This document shows, in pieces, positions 27,961 to 37,942 of a DNA stretch of 64,000 nucleotides. Both the position numbers and the translations under genes were made by a program. The stretch covers positions 1-64,000 of the forward strand of contig JBELBJ010000003.1 of NCBI GenBank assembly GCA_042095375.1. The letters run 5' to 3'. The stretch comes from GCA-2715645 sp042095375 (GTDB lineage: Bacteria; Bacteroidota; Bacteroidia; Cytophagales; MED-G16). Below the pieces are notes generated by a model. That model was not told the DNA's origin. It saw only the letters and a list, made by a program, of their open reading frames with translations, and did no database searches. Each line of letters starts with the position of its first letter. Positions within the stretch are counted from its first letter, which is position 1.

Positions 27961-28710
27961 ATGATTACTAAAAAAGCATCTAGTAATCCAGTATTAGCCT
28001 GGATTCAAAATGAAGACAATATGAACTTCATTTATGGTATGGGAGCAGCAGTTGTAATTATTGGAGCTCTTTTTAAATTACAACATTGGCCAGGGGCTAA
28101 CGCAATGTTAATAATAGGTTTAGGTACCGAGGCATTAATTTTTGCTATTAGTGCTTTTGATCCACCAACTGTACATGAGTGGGATTGGACTAAGGTTTAT
28201 CCTCAATTAAAAGTAGATGGGAAAGAAACAAGTGCTTCTCAAGTAGATGATCTTATGAAGCAAGCTGAATTGGATCCTGCAGTATTGAAAAGTGTTGGTG
28301 ATGGCATGAGAAAAATGGCTGCGCAAGCTAAAAATATTAATACTTTAGCAGACGCTTCTGTAGCTGCACAGCAATATACCGATAGTATGAAAGGAGCTGC
28401 TGAATCATTAAATTCAGTAAATGAATCTTACAATACAATTTCTTCTACAGCTAAAGATCTTGCTTCTTCAACTTCTAATGTTAAAGATGCAGTTGATTTG
28501 ACAGAGCAATATAAAGATAGTTTAAAGAATGCTACTGCTTCTTTAGGTGCTATAGTCTCTGCTTCTGGTGCTATTACTGAAACAGCATCTAGTATGTCAG
28601 GATCTCCTGAAGATGCTGCTAAGTTACAAAGAGAACTTAAAGATCTTACAGATAATCTTAGTAAGTTAAATAAGATTTATGGTGGAATGTATCATGCAAT
28701 GCATGATTAA
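27961..28710 (+). CDS. gldL: T9SS / gliding motor protein GldL (PorL)
   Basis: Inner-membrane subunit of the proton-driven GldLM motor that powers type IX secretion and gliding. Two transmembrane helices (about residues 21-42 and 47-65) flank the conserved LQHWPGAN loop. The second contains a buried glutamate (E57, in GLGTEALIF), corresponding in position to the conserved proton-path glutamate of GldL; that correspondence is inferred from alignment by eye. The C-terminal cytoplasmic part is helical and Ala/Ser-rich. The length, 249 aa, is normal. Confidence 0.95.
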   Translation: MITKKASSNPVLAWIQNEDNMNFIYGMGAAVVIIGALFKLQHWPGANAMLIIGLGTEALIFAISAFDPPTVHEWDWTKVYPQLKVDGKETSASQVDDLMKQAELDPAVLKSVGDGMRKMAAQAKNINTLADASVAAQQYTDSMKGAAESLNSVNESYNTISSTAKDLASSTSNVKDAVDLTEQYKDSLKNATASLGAIVSASGAITETASSMSGSPEDAAKLQRELKDLTDNLSKLNKIYGGMYHAMHD

Positions 28711-28751
28711 TAGATTAGTTAATCTATTTAACAATTAAATAAAATAATACT

Positions 28752-30335
28752 ATGGCTGGAGGAAATAGCCCACGAGATAAGATGATCCAAGTCATGTACT
28801 TGGTACTTATTGCTATGTTAGCATTAAATATTGATACTGCAGTTTTAGAAAAGTTTGTATTAATTAATCAGAGCTTTGAAGTTACTAATGAGGAGAAAGA
28901 AGTAGATAATGATAAAAAACTAGAGGCAATTAGGGTAGCAGTTGATGACTCCGGAAATAGAGCAGAAGATGTTGCTGTACTTGATAAGGCAAAAAAATTG
29001 AGAGAAGAAGCTAGAGGTTTGATGGCTTACATGACAAATTTCAAGGATAGCATTACAAATATGACTGGTGGAAGGGATGAAAACGGTAAATATCAAGGCT
29101 ATAAAGATGTAGATGCTGTTTCAAGATTTATGGTTAAGCTAGGTAATGGTGATTCATTACAGAATAGATTAAATACATATACGGCAATGGTTAGAGATGC
29201 AACAGAAGATACTTCTATTGTGGATCTTGCAAGAAATGCAAACCAGATAGCAATATATAAAGATAATGATGCTTTTAATCATTTACCTTTTAAAGAATTG
29301 AATTTTGGATATAACACTCCAATGGTTGGTGGATTAGCTTCTTTAAGTCAGTTACAAAATGATTTAATTAATTTAGAAATTAAAGCTTTAGATCATTTAG
29401 CTGCCTCAGTAGGTGCTGCTGATTTAAAATTTGATGTAGTTAGTTTAACAACATTACCTGAACAAAAAATAGTTGCTGCAGGAGCAAAATATACTGCTCA
29501 AATGTTTTTATCTGCAGGTTCATCTGCTATTGTTCCGGTCATGACAGCTAATGGAGATACACTAGATGTTGAAAACGGAAGGGGATTTTATGAGTTTACA
29601 ACAACTCCTGGTAGTTATGATAAAGAAGGATTAGCAAAGAAGTCATATATTGGTGCAATAAGCGTTACTCTTCCTGGCGGAAGAGATACTACTTTTATAG
29701 ATACTGTAGAGTATTTTGTTGCGCGACCTGTTATACAAATCCAATCAGCCTCAGTTCAAGCACTTTATTTGAATTGCGGAAACGAACTCCAAGTTAATGT
29801 TCCAGCTCTTGGTTCGTCATATGCACCTAGTTTTTCAATGGCGGGTGGTGAAGTAATTAAAGGATCTCAGATCGGTCAAGTCACACTTGTTCCAAAGGCA
29901 AAAAATGTTGAGTTAAGAGTAAATAATGGAGGAAATTATATAGGCTCTCAAAAATTTGGGGTAAGACAAATCCCTGCTCCAGAGATTCAAGCAAGAATTA
30001 GAGGTAAACAAATTGATGGTAAAAGAGGAATACCTATCAGTACTAGATCTATTGATTTAGATGCAATAGCAGATGCTAGTTTTTCTCAATTTTTACCCAA
30101 GGATTCAAAGTTTAGAGTTATGGAAGCAGAAATTACACTTGTTAGATCTGGTAGAGGTGGGGCTAGCTTTAGCGTAAAATCGCCAAAAGTTCCATTAAAT
30201 AGATTATCTGGTCAAATGAGAAAAGGAGATCAATTAGTTATTGAAATAAAAAGAGTAGCTAGAGCAAACTTTCAAGGAAAAACAGAAAACTTTAGAAGCT
30301 TTTCTCCTAAGTATATCAACATACCCTTAAATTAA
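28752..30335 (+). CDS. gldM: T9SS / gliding motor protein GldM (PorM)
   Basis: Single-pass inner-membrane protein whose long periplasmic part transmits motor rotation to the GldKN ring. The N-terminus SPRDKMIQVMYLVLIAMLALN forms the transmembrane helix. The periplasmic region follows the D1-D4 pattern, with the late conserved APEIQARIRGKQIDG and ITLVRSGRG. The length, 527 aa, agrees with family members. It is 41 bp after gldL and 8 bp before gldN. Confidence 0.95.
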   Translation: MAGGNSPRDKMIQVMYLVLIAMLALNIDTAVLEKFVLINQSFEVTNEEKEVDNDKKLEAIRVAVDDSGNRAEDVAVLDKAKKLREEARGLMAYMTNFKDSITNMTGGRDENGKYQGYKDVDAVSRFMVKLGNGDSLQNRLNTYTAMVRDATEDTSIVDLARNANQIAIYKDNDAFNHLPFKELNFGYNTPMVGGLASLSQLQNDLINLEIKALDHLAASVGAADLKFDVVSLTTLPEQKIVAAGAKYTAQMFLSAGSSAIVPVMTANGDTLDVENGRGFYEFTTTPGSYDKEGLAKKSYIGAISVTLPGGRDTTFIDTVEYFVARPVIQIQSASVQALYLNCGNELQVNVPALGSSYAPSFSMAGGEVIKGSQIGQVTLVPKAKNVELRVNNGGNYIGSQKFGVRQIPAPEIQARIRGKQIDGKRGIPISTRSIDLDAIADASFSQFLPKDSKFRVMEAEITLVRSGRGGASFSVKSPKVPLNRLSGQMRKGDQLVIEIKRVARANFQGKTENFRSFSPKYINIPLN

Positions 30336-30343
30336 TCATTTGT

Positions 30344-31273
30344 ATGAAAAAAGTAAATTTTATAATTTTTCTATTTGCTTTTCTGATTTTTGCGAATATA
30401 GATCAAGTTAGATCTCAGTCTGCAAGAGAAGGATATAATCCTTTATCAGCTACTAGACAAGTCCATGAGGATTATCTTATGTGGAAAAGAACTATTTGGA
30501 GAAATGTGAATTTGAAAGAACCTCAAAACAAACCTTTCTTTGCAAAAAATAGAGAAATTACAAAATTTATATTTGATGCTGTAGCGAATGGCACTCTACA
30601 GCCATATACTAACGATTCTGTTACTGAAAGACAACTAATGACAGCTGAAGAATTTGCTACTAAATTAGTTGTTGAAGAGGAAGGTGCTGGGGAAGATGAT
30701 GGATTTGGAGATGATGGATTTGGAGATGATGGATTTGATGACTTTGGCTTTGGAGAAGAAGAAGAAGAAGATCCATTTGGGGACCCGTTTGGTGGTGAAG
30801 AAGAAGAAGAAGAGGGCGGTATTATTATTCCTCCTCAAGAGATTTCTTTAATGGAATTAAAAGAAGATATTTATTTTGATAGAGTTCACTCTAGAATTTA
30901 TTTTGATATACAAGCAGTTACTTTAATTCTTCCAGCTGCATCAGCTGATAGATCGAGTGATGGTGGATTTACATCTTACGATTATAATCCAGCTGGATTT
31001 GAAAAAGCTATTGCTTCATTTAGGTTTATTGATCTTTATAATTTATTTAAAAACAACCCTAATGCTTTATGGTATAATGATAGAAATATTGCCCAACATA
31101 AAAACTTATCTGATGCTTTTTTACTTAGGCTTTTTAAAGGTAATATAGTTAAAGTTGCTAATGTTGATGATAATAGAATTGCTGATCTTTTTGATGGGAA
31201 AGAAGCTATAATTCAAAGTTTAAAAGTTGAGCAGGATCTAATTGAGTGGGAAGCATCTTTGTGGGAGTATTAA
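30344..31273 (+). CDS. gldN: T9SS / gliding protein GldN (PorN)
   Basis: Periplasmic ring partner of GldK. A signal peptide (about residues 1-25, ending near RSQS) precedes NPLSATRQVHEDYLMWKRTIWR and, after the insert, LMELKEDIYFDRVHSRIYFDI, both characteristic of GldN. Between them, residues ~111-160 are an acidic, Gly/Phe-rich low-complexity insert (GDDGF repeats and runs of Glu) encoded by tandem 15-bp repeats; family members vary in this region. The stop codon overlaps uvrC's 3' end by 4 bp. Confidence 0.93.
   Translation: MKKVNFIIFLFAFLIFANIDQVRSQSAREGYNPLSATRQVHEDYLMWKRTIWRNVNLKEPQNKPFFAKNREITKFIFDAVANGTLQPYTNDSVTERQLMTAEEFATKLVVEEEGAGEDDGFGDDGFGDDGFDDFGFGEEEEEDPFGDPFGGEEEEEEGGIIIPPQEISLMELKEDIYFDRVHSRIYFDIQAVTLILPAASADRSSDGGFTSYDYNPAGFEKAIASFRFIDLYNLFKNNPNALWYNDRNIAQHKNLSDAFLLRLFKGNIVKVANVDDNRIADLFDGKEAIIQSLKVEQDLIEWEASLWEY
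30692..30736 (+). repeat. Three tandem 15-bp repeats (GGAGATGATGGATTT) within gldN
   Basis: Copies at 30692-30706 (one mismatch, GAA for GGA), 30707-30721 and 30722-30736 encode (E/G)DDGF pentapeptides. They are followed by GAA-rich codons to about 30815. The in-frame unit length permits copy-number change without frameshift. Confidence 0.85.
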
Positions 31274-33063
31274 TTTTTATTTTTCATAATAAATTTCTGT
31301 ATAATTTCTGCTTTTGCTGAAGATCCTAATATTTTTTTTAATTTTATTTTATCATTTATATCAATTTTTTGAATACTTCCAAATTCTTTTATGAGCTTAA
31401 ATTTCGATTTATCTCCTATTCCCTTTATATTATCTAAACTAGATTCTATCAACATTTTATTTCTAAGTTTTTTATGATAAGCAATAGCAAACCTATGTGC
31501 TTCATTTCTTATTTTCTGTAATAACTTTAGTGATTCAGATTTCTTATTAATTAATATGGGTAAAGAATCTTCTGGAAAATATACTTCTTCTAATTTTTTT
31601 GCAATCCCAATAATATTTACTCTATTATATATCTTTAATTTTTTTAATATTTTTGTAGCTGAAGATAATTGACCTTTTCCACCATCAATAACTATTAGGT
31701 CTGGTATAGTTTTCTTTTCAGATATCAGCCTACTATATCTTCTTTCAACAACTTCTTCAATTGATTTATAATCATTTATTCCATCTACACTTTTAATTCT
31801 ATATTTTCTATAATCTTTTTTTAATGGGTATCCATTTTTAAATTTTACCATCGAAGCGGTATTATATTTTCCTTGTGTATTTGATATATCAAAACATTCA
31901 ATAATTCTAGGTAATTTTTTAAGTTTAAGTTCTTCGAATAGTTTGATTATATGATTGTATTTTTTTGTTTTTCTTTCTTTTTTTTCATTGTAATAATGTT
32001 CCTTATAGAAAAGGGCATTTTTTAAGCTTAAATCAATTAATTTTTTTTTATCTCCTGTTTTTGGGTAAAATACTTTTATATTATTTATAAAATTATTGAG
32101 CTTATAATTGGACACAATATTATAATCATATGTTTTATATTTATTTTTAAAATGAAATATTAAATATTTTATTAATGATTCATTAAGATCAATTTTTTTT
32201 CTCAGTTTTATTGTTTCTCCACCTAACATAATTCCATTGTTTATTTTCATATAATTAACATAAACATTTTTTTCATCGTCAATAATTCCGTAAACTTCTA
32301 TGTTTTTAAACTTTGGGTTAACTACAGTTGATTTATTATTATAAACCTTTAATAGTTTAATTTTTTCTTTTATCTGTTGTGCTTTTTCAAACTCTAATTT
32401 TTTAGAATAAACTCTCATTTTTGTTTCTAGATTTTTAATCAATTTACTATGATTCCCTTTTAAAAGATCTTGTATTTGATTTACATCTTTCATATAATCT
32501 TTTTCTTTTTGTTTTTCTTCACAAGGCCCTAAACAGTTTCCAATATGATAATCTAAACAAACCTTAAATAATCTGTTATCTACATTTTCTTTAGTAAGAT
32601 TTAGATTGCAGGTCCTTATTTTATAGATTTTCTTTATTATTTCTAGAACATTTCTCATAGATTTTATGTTTGTATAAGGACCAAATACTTTTTCTTTTTT
32701 TAAATTTACTTTTCTAGTTGTATATACTCTTGGAAACCTTTCTTTTGAGATAGCTATATATGGATAGCTCTTATCATCTCTTAATAAAATATTATATTTT
32801 GGTTTATTTTCTTTTATTAAATTATTTTCCAGCAAAAGAGCATCATGTTCAGTTTCAGAAACTGTATATGAAATATTAAAAATTTCTTTTATCATTTTTG
32901 ATGTTTTATTACTATGGTTTTTAATGTTGCTAAAATAACTTCTAATTCTATTGTTAAGGTTTTTCGATTTGCCAATATATATTACTTCATTATCAATATT
33001 ATAAAACTTGTATATTCCAGGTGTTTTTGGAATTTTTTTTTCTAAGAAATCTTTAACCATCAT
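31270..33063 (-). CDS. uvrC: Excinuclease ABC subunit UvrC
   Basis: Dual-incision nuclease of nucleotide excision repair. The N-terminal GIY-YIG domain (TPGIYKFYNIDNEVIYIGKS), a UvrB-binding UVR motif (KLEFEKAQQIKEKI), the RNaseH-like endonuclease core (IECFDISN, LIVIDGGKGQL, HRFAIAYHK) and a C-terminal HhH region (SLDNIKGIGDKSK) are all present. The length, 597 aa, is standard. It starts 5 bp before the PBP gene's stop on the same strand and overlaps gldN at the 3' end. Confidence 0.96.
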   Translation of the reverse strand: MMVKDFLEKKIPKTPGIYKFYNIDNEVIYIGKSKNLNNRIRSYFSNIKNHSNKTSKMIKEIFNISYTVSETEHDALLLENNLIKENKPKYNILLRDDKSYPYIAISKERFPRVYTTRKVNLKKEKVFGPYTNIKSMRNVLEIIKKIYKIRTCNLNLTKENVDNRLFKVCLDYHIGNCLGPCEEKQKEKDYMKDVNQIQDLLKGNHSKLIKNLETKMRVYSKKLEFEKAQQIKEKIKLLKVYNNKSTVVNPKFKNIEVYGIIDDEKNVYVNYMKINNGIMLGGETIKLRKKIDLNESLIKYLIFHFKNKYKTYDYNIVSNYKLNNFINNIKVFYPKTGDKKKLIDLSLKNALFYKEHYYNEKKERKTKKYNHIIKLFEELKLKKLPRIIECFDISNTQGKYNTASMVKFKNGYPLKKDYRKYRIKSVDGINDYKSIEEVVERRYSRLISEKKTIPDLIVIDGGKGQLSSATKILKKLKIYNRVNIIGIAKKLEEVYFPEDSLPILINKKSESLKLLQKIRNEAHRFAIAYHKKLRNKMLIESSLDNIKGIGDKSKFKLIKEFGSIQKIDINDKIKLKKILGSSAKAEIIQKFIMKNKN

Positions 33064-33068
33064 TAAAA

Positions 33069-35345
33069 TTAAAATATGTCTGATTTATCAATAATTGATG
33101 TTTCTAATGAGTCAGGTATAATATTATTATATTTATCACAATCAATTTCTATTGATATTGTCTTTGTTGGTTTATCAAATTGACCTTTATTTATATTTAA
33201 AGTAGAATCATTATATGCCTCTAACATGTACTCTTGCCATATAGGCATTGCTGTTCTAGCTCCTTGTCCTAGAACCCAATTTCTAAATCTAATACTTCTA
33301 TCATCACCACCAACCCATGCTCCAGAAACTAAATTTTTAGTAACACCAATAAACCACCCATCAGAAGCATTTTGAGTAGTGCCAGTTTTCGCTCCAACAT
33401 CGTTATTTATTGTTAATCTTGGGTCTAATCCTCTTGCAGTACCTCCCTCTTCTTCTTTAGAACCTTTTAACATATGTAACATAATATATGCTGTTTCTTC
33501 ATTTAAAGATTCAATTTTTTTTGGAACAAAGTTTTGAATCAAATTTCCATATTTATCTTCAATTCTAGAAATAAAAAAAGGTTCTGTCCAGACTCCTCTA
33601 TTTATAAAAGTGCTATATGCTCCTACTAAATCAAATAGAGATACGTCACCACCAGCCCCAAGACAAACGGCTGGTACTGGCTCCAAATTGCTTGAAATTC
33701 CAAGTTTTTTGGCATAATCCACAACTGTATTAGGCGTCAGCTTTTTAGTCATAAACGCTGTTATTGAATTTACTGACTTTGCCATTGCCTTTCTTAAGGT
33801 CATTGTTTCGCCTGACCACTTACTATTATGGTTATCTGGTCTCCAATAAGGTGGGTCTTGACCTGGCAATTCAAATACAACAGGGGCATCTACTACTGGA
33901 TAGCATGGGGAATATCCATTATCAATTGCAGCAGCATAAACTATAGGTTTGATTGTTGATCCAGGTTGTCTTTTACCTTGTTTTACATGATCATATTTAA
34001 AATATTTATGATTTATTCCACCAACCCATGCTTTTATATGACCAGTTTTCGGTTCTATAGACACAAACCCAGTTTGTAAAAATCTTTTATAATATTTTAA
34101 AGAATCTAATGCACTAAATACAGTATCAACTTCACCATTCCATGAAAAAACTTTCATTTTTTTTCTTTTTCTCAATTCATTATAAATTTTTAAAGAATCG
34201 TTATTAAATTTTTTTGCATAAAATTTGTATTGATTACTTCTTTTAATTGAATTTGAAATAAAATTTTTTATTTCAAAGCCTTTTTCATCAATCCAAGGAT
34301 TTTTGTTTTCCCAATGCTCATCAAATGTTAATTGAAGTTTTTTCATTTGATTTTCTACTGATTTTTCAGCATATCTTTGCAAAGTACTATTGATGGTAGT
34401 ATAAATCTTTAAACCATCAGCAAATAAATCGTATCCATTTTCTTTTGACCATTGTACTAAATAATTTTTAACAACTGTTCTAAAGTATGTTGCTATACCT
34501 ACATTTTGATTTTCAACTTTATATTTTAGTCCAAAGTCACTAGTGTTTAATGAATCATAATCTTCCCTATTTATTCTATTGTATTTAAATAAATTATATA
34601 AAACTTCTGTTCTTTTTCTTTCAGCAAATTCTCGATTATATATTGGATTATATTTTGTTGGTTTATTAATTAGCCCTACCAAAACAGCAGCCTCATTATA
34701 ATTAATTTCAGATGGAGTTTTTTTAAAGTAAGTATCACATGCAACTTTAATTCCATAAGCATTACTTCCAAACTCTGCAGTATTTAAGTACATTGATAGT
34801 ATTTCTTTTTTTGTGTAAAACTTTTCTAATTGAATTGCTACAATCCATTCTTTTAATTTTATAATAACAATTCCAATTCCAGGAACTTCAGTTAGTTTTC
34901 CCTTCATTTTTCTGGTTTTAAATAAATTTTTTGCTAATTGCTGGGTTATAGTGCTTCCCCCACCTTCTAGTCCTGTTTGTCCGAATGTTATGATATTTTT
35001 AAATACTCCAAAACTTGCCCTTAGCAATCCTCTTAAGTCAATCCCTGGGTGTTCATAAAACCTTATATCCTCAGTAACTAAGATTGTTTCAATTAATTCA
35101 TTTGATAATTCATTGAACCTAGTTGGGGTTCTATTATATCTAAAGTATTTTCCTAATATAACATTATCAGCTGAATATAGTTCTGAAGAAAGTTCACTTT
35201 TAGGTTTTTCTAGGTCTTCAAGACTTGGAAGCTCTCCATAAAGATTAAAGTGATTTTTTTGAATTGAAAAAAATAAGAAAGAAATAAAAAAAACTATTAC
35301 AATAAAAGTTATCCATAAGAATAATATGATATTTTTATTTTTCAT
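33069..35345 (-). CDS. Class A penicillin-binding protein (PBP1A-like)
   Basis: Bifunctional peptidoglycan glycosyltransferase/transpeptidase anchored by an N-terminal membrane helix (residues ~5-27). The GT51 domain has the catalytic glutamate in TEDIRFYEHPGID and GGSTITQQLAKNLF. The transpeptidase domain shows the SxxK box GSTIKP, SVNS as SxN, and KTGTTQNASD as the KTG box. The length is 758 aa, normal. Its start overlaps the upstream PorW/SprE gene's 3' end by 11 bp, so the minus-strand series 37854-31270 (porW, pbp, uvrC) is probably one transcript. Confidence 0.94.
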   Translation of the reverse strand: MKNKNIILFLWITFIVIVFFISFLFFSIQKNHFNLYGELPSLEDLEKPKSELSSELYSADNVILGKYFRYNRTPTRFNELSNELIETILVTEDIRFYEHPGIDLRGLLRASFGVFKNIITFGQTGLEGGGSTITQQLAKNLFKTRKMKGKLTEVPGIGIVIIKLKEWIVAIQLEKFYTKKEILSMYLNTAEFGSNAYGIKVACDTYFKKTPSEINYNEAAVLVGLINKPTKYNPIYNREFAERKRTEVLYNLFKYNRINREDYDSLNTSDFGLKYKVENQNVGIATYFRTVVKNYLVQWSKENGYDLFADGLKIYTTINSTLQRYAEKSVENQMKKLQLTFDEHWENKNPWIDEKGFEIKNFISNSIKRSNQYKFYAKKFNNDSLKIYNELRKRKKMKVFSWNGEVDTVFSALDSLKYYKRFLQTGFVSIEPKTGHIKAWVGGINHKYFKYDHVKQGKRQPGSTIKPIVYAAAIDNGYSPCYPVVDAPVVFELPGQDPPYWRPDNHNSKWSGETMTLRKAMAKSVNSITAFMTKKLTPNTVVDYAKKLGISSNLEPVPAVCLGAGGDVSLFDLVGAYSTFINRGVWTEPFFISRIEDKYGNLIQNFVPKKIESLNEETAYIMLHMLKGSKEEEGGTARGLDPRLTINNDVGAKTGTTQNASDGWFIGVTKNLVSGAWVGGDDRSIRFRNWVLGQGARTAMPIWQEYMLEAYNDSTLNINKGQFDKPTKTISIEIDCDKYNNIIPDSLETSIIDKSDIF

Positions 35346-37854
35346 TTTTTATAAAATTTAAATATTCAAAATGACTTTTTGTTTCAAATAAAATTTTCAT
35401 ATTACTTTCTGCAATTACGAATTTAGATAAAATAGGAATTTTTTCTTTATATCTTAATTCAAAATCATTAATTAAAATATTATACTTTTCATAATTTAAA
35501 TTTGAAACAACAATTAATGTTTCGTTTTTAGTGTATTTAAATCTATTAATAAAATATAAATTAAAATTTTTATCTTTTATCATATTATTAATTTCATTAC
35601 TTATCTTACTAACTAAGTTATCATCCTTATTTACTACAAATACTAAATAAAATTTTTCTTCATTATTATGTTGATTAAATTCAGGTATCCCACTAAATAT
35701 GTAATCCCTATTCACTTCCTCTGAAGATTTTAAAAGCTCCTTGCTAAATTGAATAATATCATTGTTTGTAACATTATTTAAAATTTTTTTTATGTTTAAT
35801 TGGAATATGAAATTTCCATGTAATTCTCCATTTGCTAAAGCTTTAAGCAAAATGAATTTTTCATGCAAACCATTTTTCGAATAATTACTAATAATTGAGT
35901 TTGATTTTGTAATTACAAAATCATAATCTTTATTTTCATATTTTTTAAAAAGGCTATTGTATTCACCTATTAAAAACGTGTTTTCAGCAAATTGATCTTG
36001 CTCATAATTAGGATTTATAATAAGTTTAGTAAATAAGTTATTAGGGAAATCATTTAATAATTTTTCTTTATATATATCTGCTATGTTGTTTTCATCCTCC
36101 TTTGTTGTTAGATAGAGGAGATAAAGTACTTCTGGAATATATTCAGATTTATTAAACTCTATTAGTAACTTATCAAAATAATTTTTTCCAAGTTGGAATT
36201 CATTTAGTTGTTGAATATATATTTTTCCAACTTTGAAATATGCTATTTCAATTTGTTTTTTTAGATTATTTTTTTCAGTTTCTTCAAAAGGTATCTTTTT
36301 AAATAAGTTTTCTCTATTAATTTCATTGCTATTATTTTCTTTTGAGGATACCGAAATAGGGCTTTCATCATTTTTTATATTTGTTTCCTCCATTTCAATA
36401 AGTTTAATTTTTCTTGAGATCCTCCAATTATCAGTTAATTTCCTATTTCCCCAAATTCTTTTAAACTCATCTCTTCCTCTTGTCATCACGACATCATTGT
36501 AAAAGTACCATGTGTTTTTTGATAAATTTTCATCTATTATTTCTTGCTGATTATCATTAAAAGAAAAATTTTCATCTAATTTCTCCCTTTTTTTTTCTTC
36601 TTTTTTTAACCGACTTATATAATTATCAACTATTTTATTTATTTCTTTTCTATCTAATAGACTTAATTGAATTAGGCTATCATTTTCTTCAATTAATTTT
36701 AAGTTTTCTACTAATCCTAGTAAGATTTCTCTTCTTTCATTAAGATTTTTATATTCTTTATTTTCTCTATTTGTATTATTTAAAGTACTATCATAATATA
36801 GTTTCGATATTTCATATTCTCTAAAATCATTATAATTTATTTCGGCTAGTTTCTTATAATTTAAATATTTTTGATCAGAGCTACTTTCACTTGACTTTAG
36901 AGATTTGTTATAGTTTATAATTGCTAAATCAATTTTATTTTGATTGTATTCAAACTCACCTATTTCAAAAAATATTTTATCTAAATAATTTTCATTTTTT
37001 TTATCTCTTAATAGCTTATTGAAATATTTGTAGATTTTTTTTATGTCATTGGAGTTAGTTAGTTCTGTTACTTTAGCTAAGTTCAGTTTTGTATAAAATT
37101 CTAATTCAAATGATGGATTATTTTTTAAACATTTTCTATAATATTTATAAGCTTCATTTTTGAATCCCTTTTCTTGATAAATTTGACCAATTAAAAATAA
37201 AATTTTACTTTGTTGATTTTTATTTGTTACCTCTTCTTCTATTAAATTCAAATTTTTAATTACTTCATCATAATTTTTTATGTTTTGAAAAATAAAAGCA
37301 GCATTAAGATGAAATGAAATTTTATTTTTTTTATTCATTTCCACTTTTCTTAGGTAATTATAAACTTCGAGTGACTCTTGTATTTTATTATTTTCAAAAT
37401 AACTTCTCATCAAGTAAATTAATGCTAGAGTACTTGTTTTTATATTTTGAGACTTTGTATTTACATATTTAAAAGTTATTTCAGCATTTTTAAATTCAAA
37501 ATTATATAATCTTGACAGTCCAATTAGAATATAACTATCCATAACTAAAGATGATTCTGGGTGTCTTTGAATTAATAATGATGCTTTTTCAATTGCATTA
37601 TTTGTTAAATCTGAATATTGAGAAATATTATTAGAGTCTAAAGGTGAGATTATAGGTATTATTTCATCATAATTCCATTTATATGCATCATAAATTATAT
37701 TTTGAACTTTTTTTATATTTTCATTAGCTATGAAATAGCTATTAAATCTTGCAGTTGAATCTTCATAAAACTGTTTAACTACAGATTTACAAGAAAACAA
37801 TAAAAGTATTATTATAATTAAATATCTAATATTTTTATATATGTTAATAATCAT
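35335..37854 (-). CDS. TPR lipoprotein PorW/SprE-like (T9SS component)
   Basis: A lipoprotein signal with C22 in LLLFSCKS is followed by at least six tetratricopeptide-like repeats (for example EAYKYYRKCLKNNPSFE and KIYIQQLNEFQLGKNYFDKLL). A late domain contains NDDNLVSKISNEI-like and AESNMKILFE segments. The length (839 aa), lipoprotein signal, TPR content and the recognisable middle segment (NTWYFYNDVVMTRGRDEFKRIWGNR) all match SprE/PorW, needed for T9SS and gliding. Position near gldKLMN supports this. Assignment by recognition only. Confidence 0.82.
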   Translation of the reverse strand: MIINIYKNIRYLIIIILLLFSCKSVVKQFYEDSTARFNSYFIANENIKKVQNIIYDAYKWNYDEIIPIISPLDSNNISQYSDLTNNAIEKASLLIQRHPESSLVMDSYILIGLSRLYNFEFKNAEITFKYVNTKSQNIKTSTLALIYLMRSYFENNKIQESLEVYNYLRKVEMNKKNKISFHLNAAFIFQNIKNYDEVIKNLNLIEEEVTNKNQQSKILFLIGQIYQEKGFKNEAYKYYRKCLKNNPSFELEFYTKLNLAKVTELTNSNDIKKIYKYFNKLLRDKKNENYLDKIFFEIGEFEYNQNKIDLAIINYNKSLKSSESSSDQKYLNYKKLAEINYNDFREYEISKLYYDSTLNNTNRENKEYKNLNERREILLGLVENLKLIEENDSLIQLSLLDRKEINKIVDNYISRLKKEEKKREKLDENFSFNDNQQEIIDENLSKNTWYFYNDVVMTRGRDEFKRIWGNRKLTDNWRISRKIKLIEMEETNIKNDESPISVSSKENNSNEINRENLFKKIPFEETEKNNLKKQIEIAYFKVGKIYIQQLNEFQLGKNYFDKLLIEFNKSEYIPEVLYLLYLTTKEDENNIADIYKEKLLNDFPNNLFTKLIINPNYEQDQFAENTFLIGEYNSLFKKYENKDYDFVITKSNSIISNYSKNGLHEKFILLKALANGELHGNFIFQLNIKKILNNVTNNDIIQFSKELLKSSEEVNRDYIFSGIPEFNQHNNEEKFYLVFVVNKDDNLVSKISNEINNMIKDKNFNLYFINRFKYTKNETLIVVSNLNYEKYNILINDFELRYKEKIPILSKFVIAESNMKILFETKSHFEYLNFIKNEK

Positions 37855-37870
37855 TTTTAGATAACTTATT

Positions 37871-37909
37871 TATCTTAATTACTATAATTTAACGATAGTA
37901 ATTAAGATA
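37871..37909. repeat. 15-bp perfect inverted repeat between divergent porW-like and M23 genes
   Basis: TATCTTAATTACTAT (37871-37885) and ATAGTAATTAAGATA (37895-37909) are exact reverse complements around a 9-nt spacer (37886-37894). It lies in the 88-bp divergent spacer, 16 bp upstream of the minus-strand start, so it is more likely an operator or 5' hairpin than a terminator. Its right edge touches a candidate -7 element. Confidence 0.75.
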
Positions 37910-37917
37910 TATTTTTG
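37910..37917 (+). promoter_or_regulatory. Candidate -7 element (TATTTTTG) for M23-bactofilin-atp transcript
   Basis: TATTTTTG matches TAnnTTTG, preceded at 19 bp by TTT (37888-37890) rather than TTG. It is 25 bp before the GTG start of the M23 gene and directly adjoins the 15-bp inverted repeat, so binding there could occlude it. Confidence 0.4.
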
Positions 37918-37942
37918 TTTATTTGTCTATAAAGATAATTAA

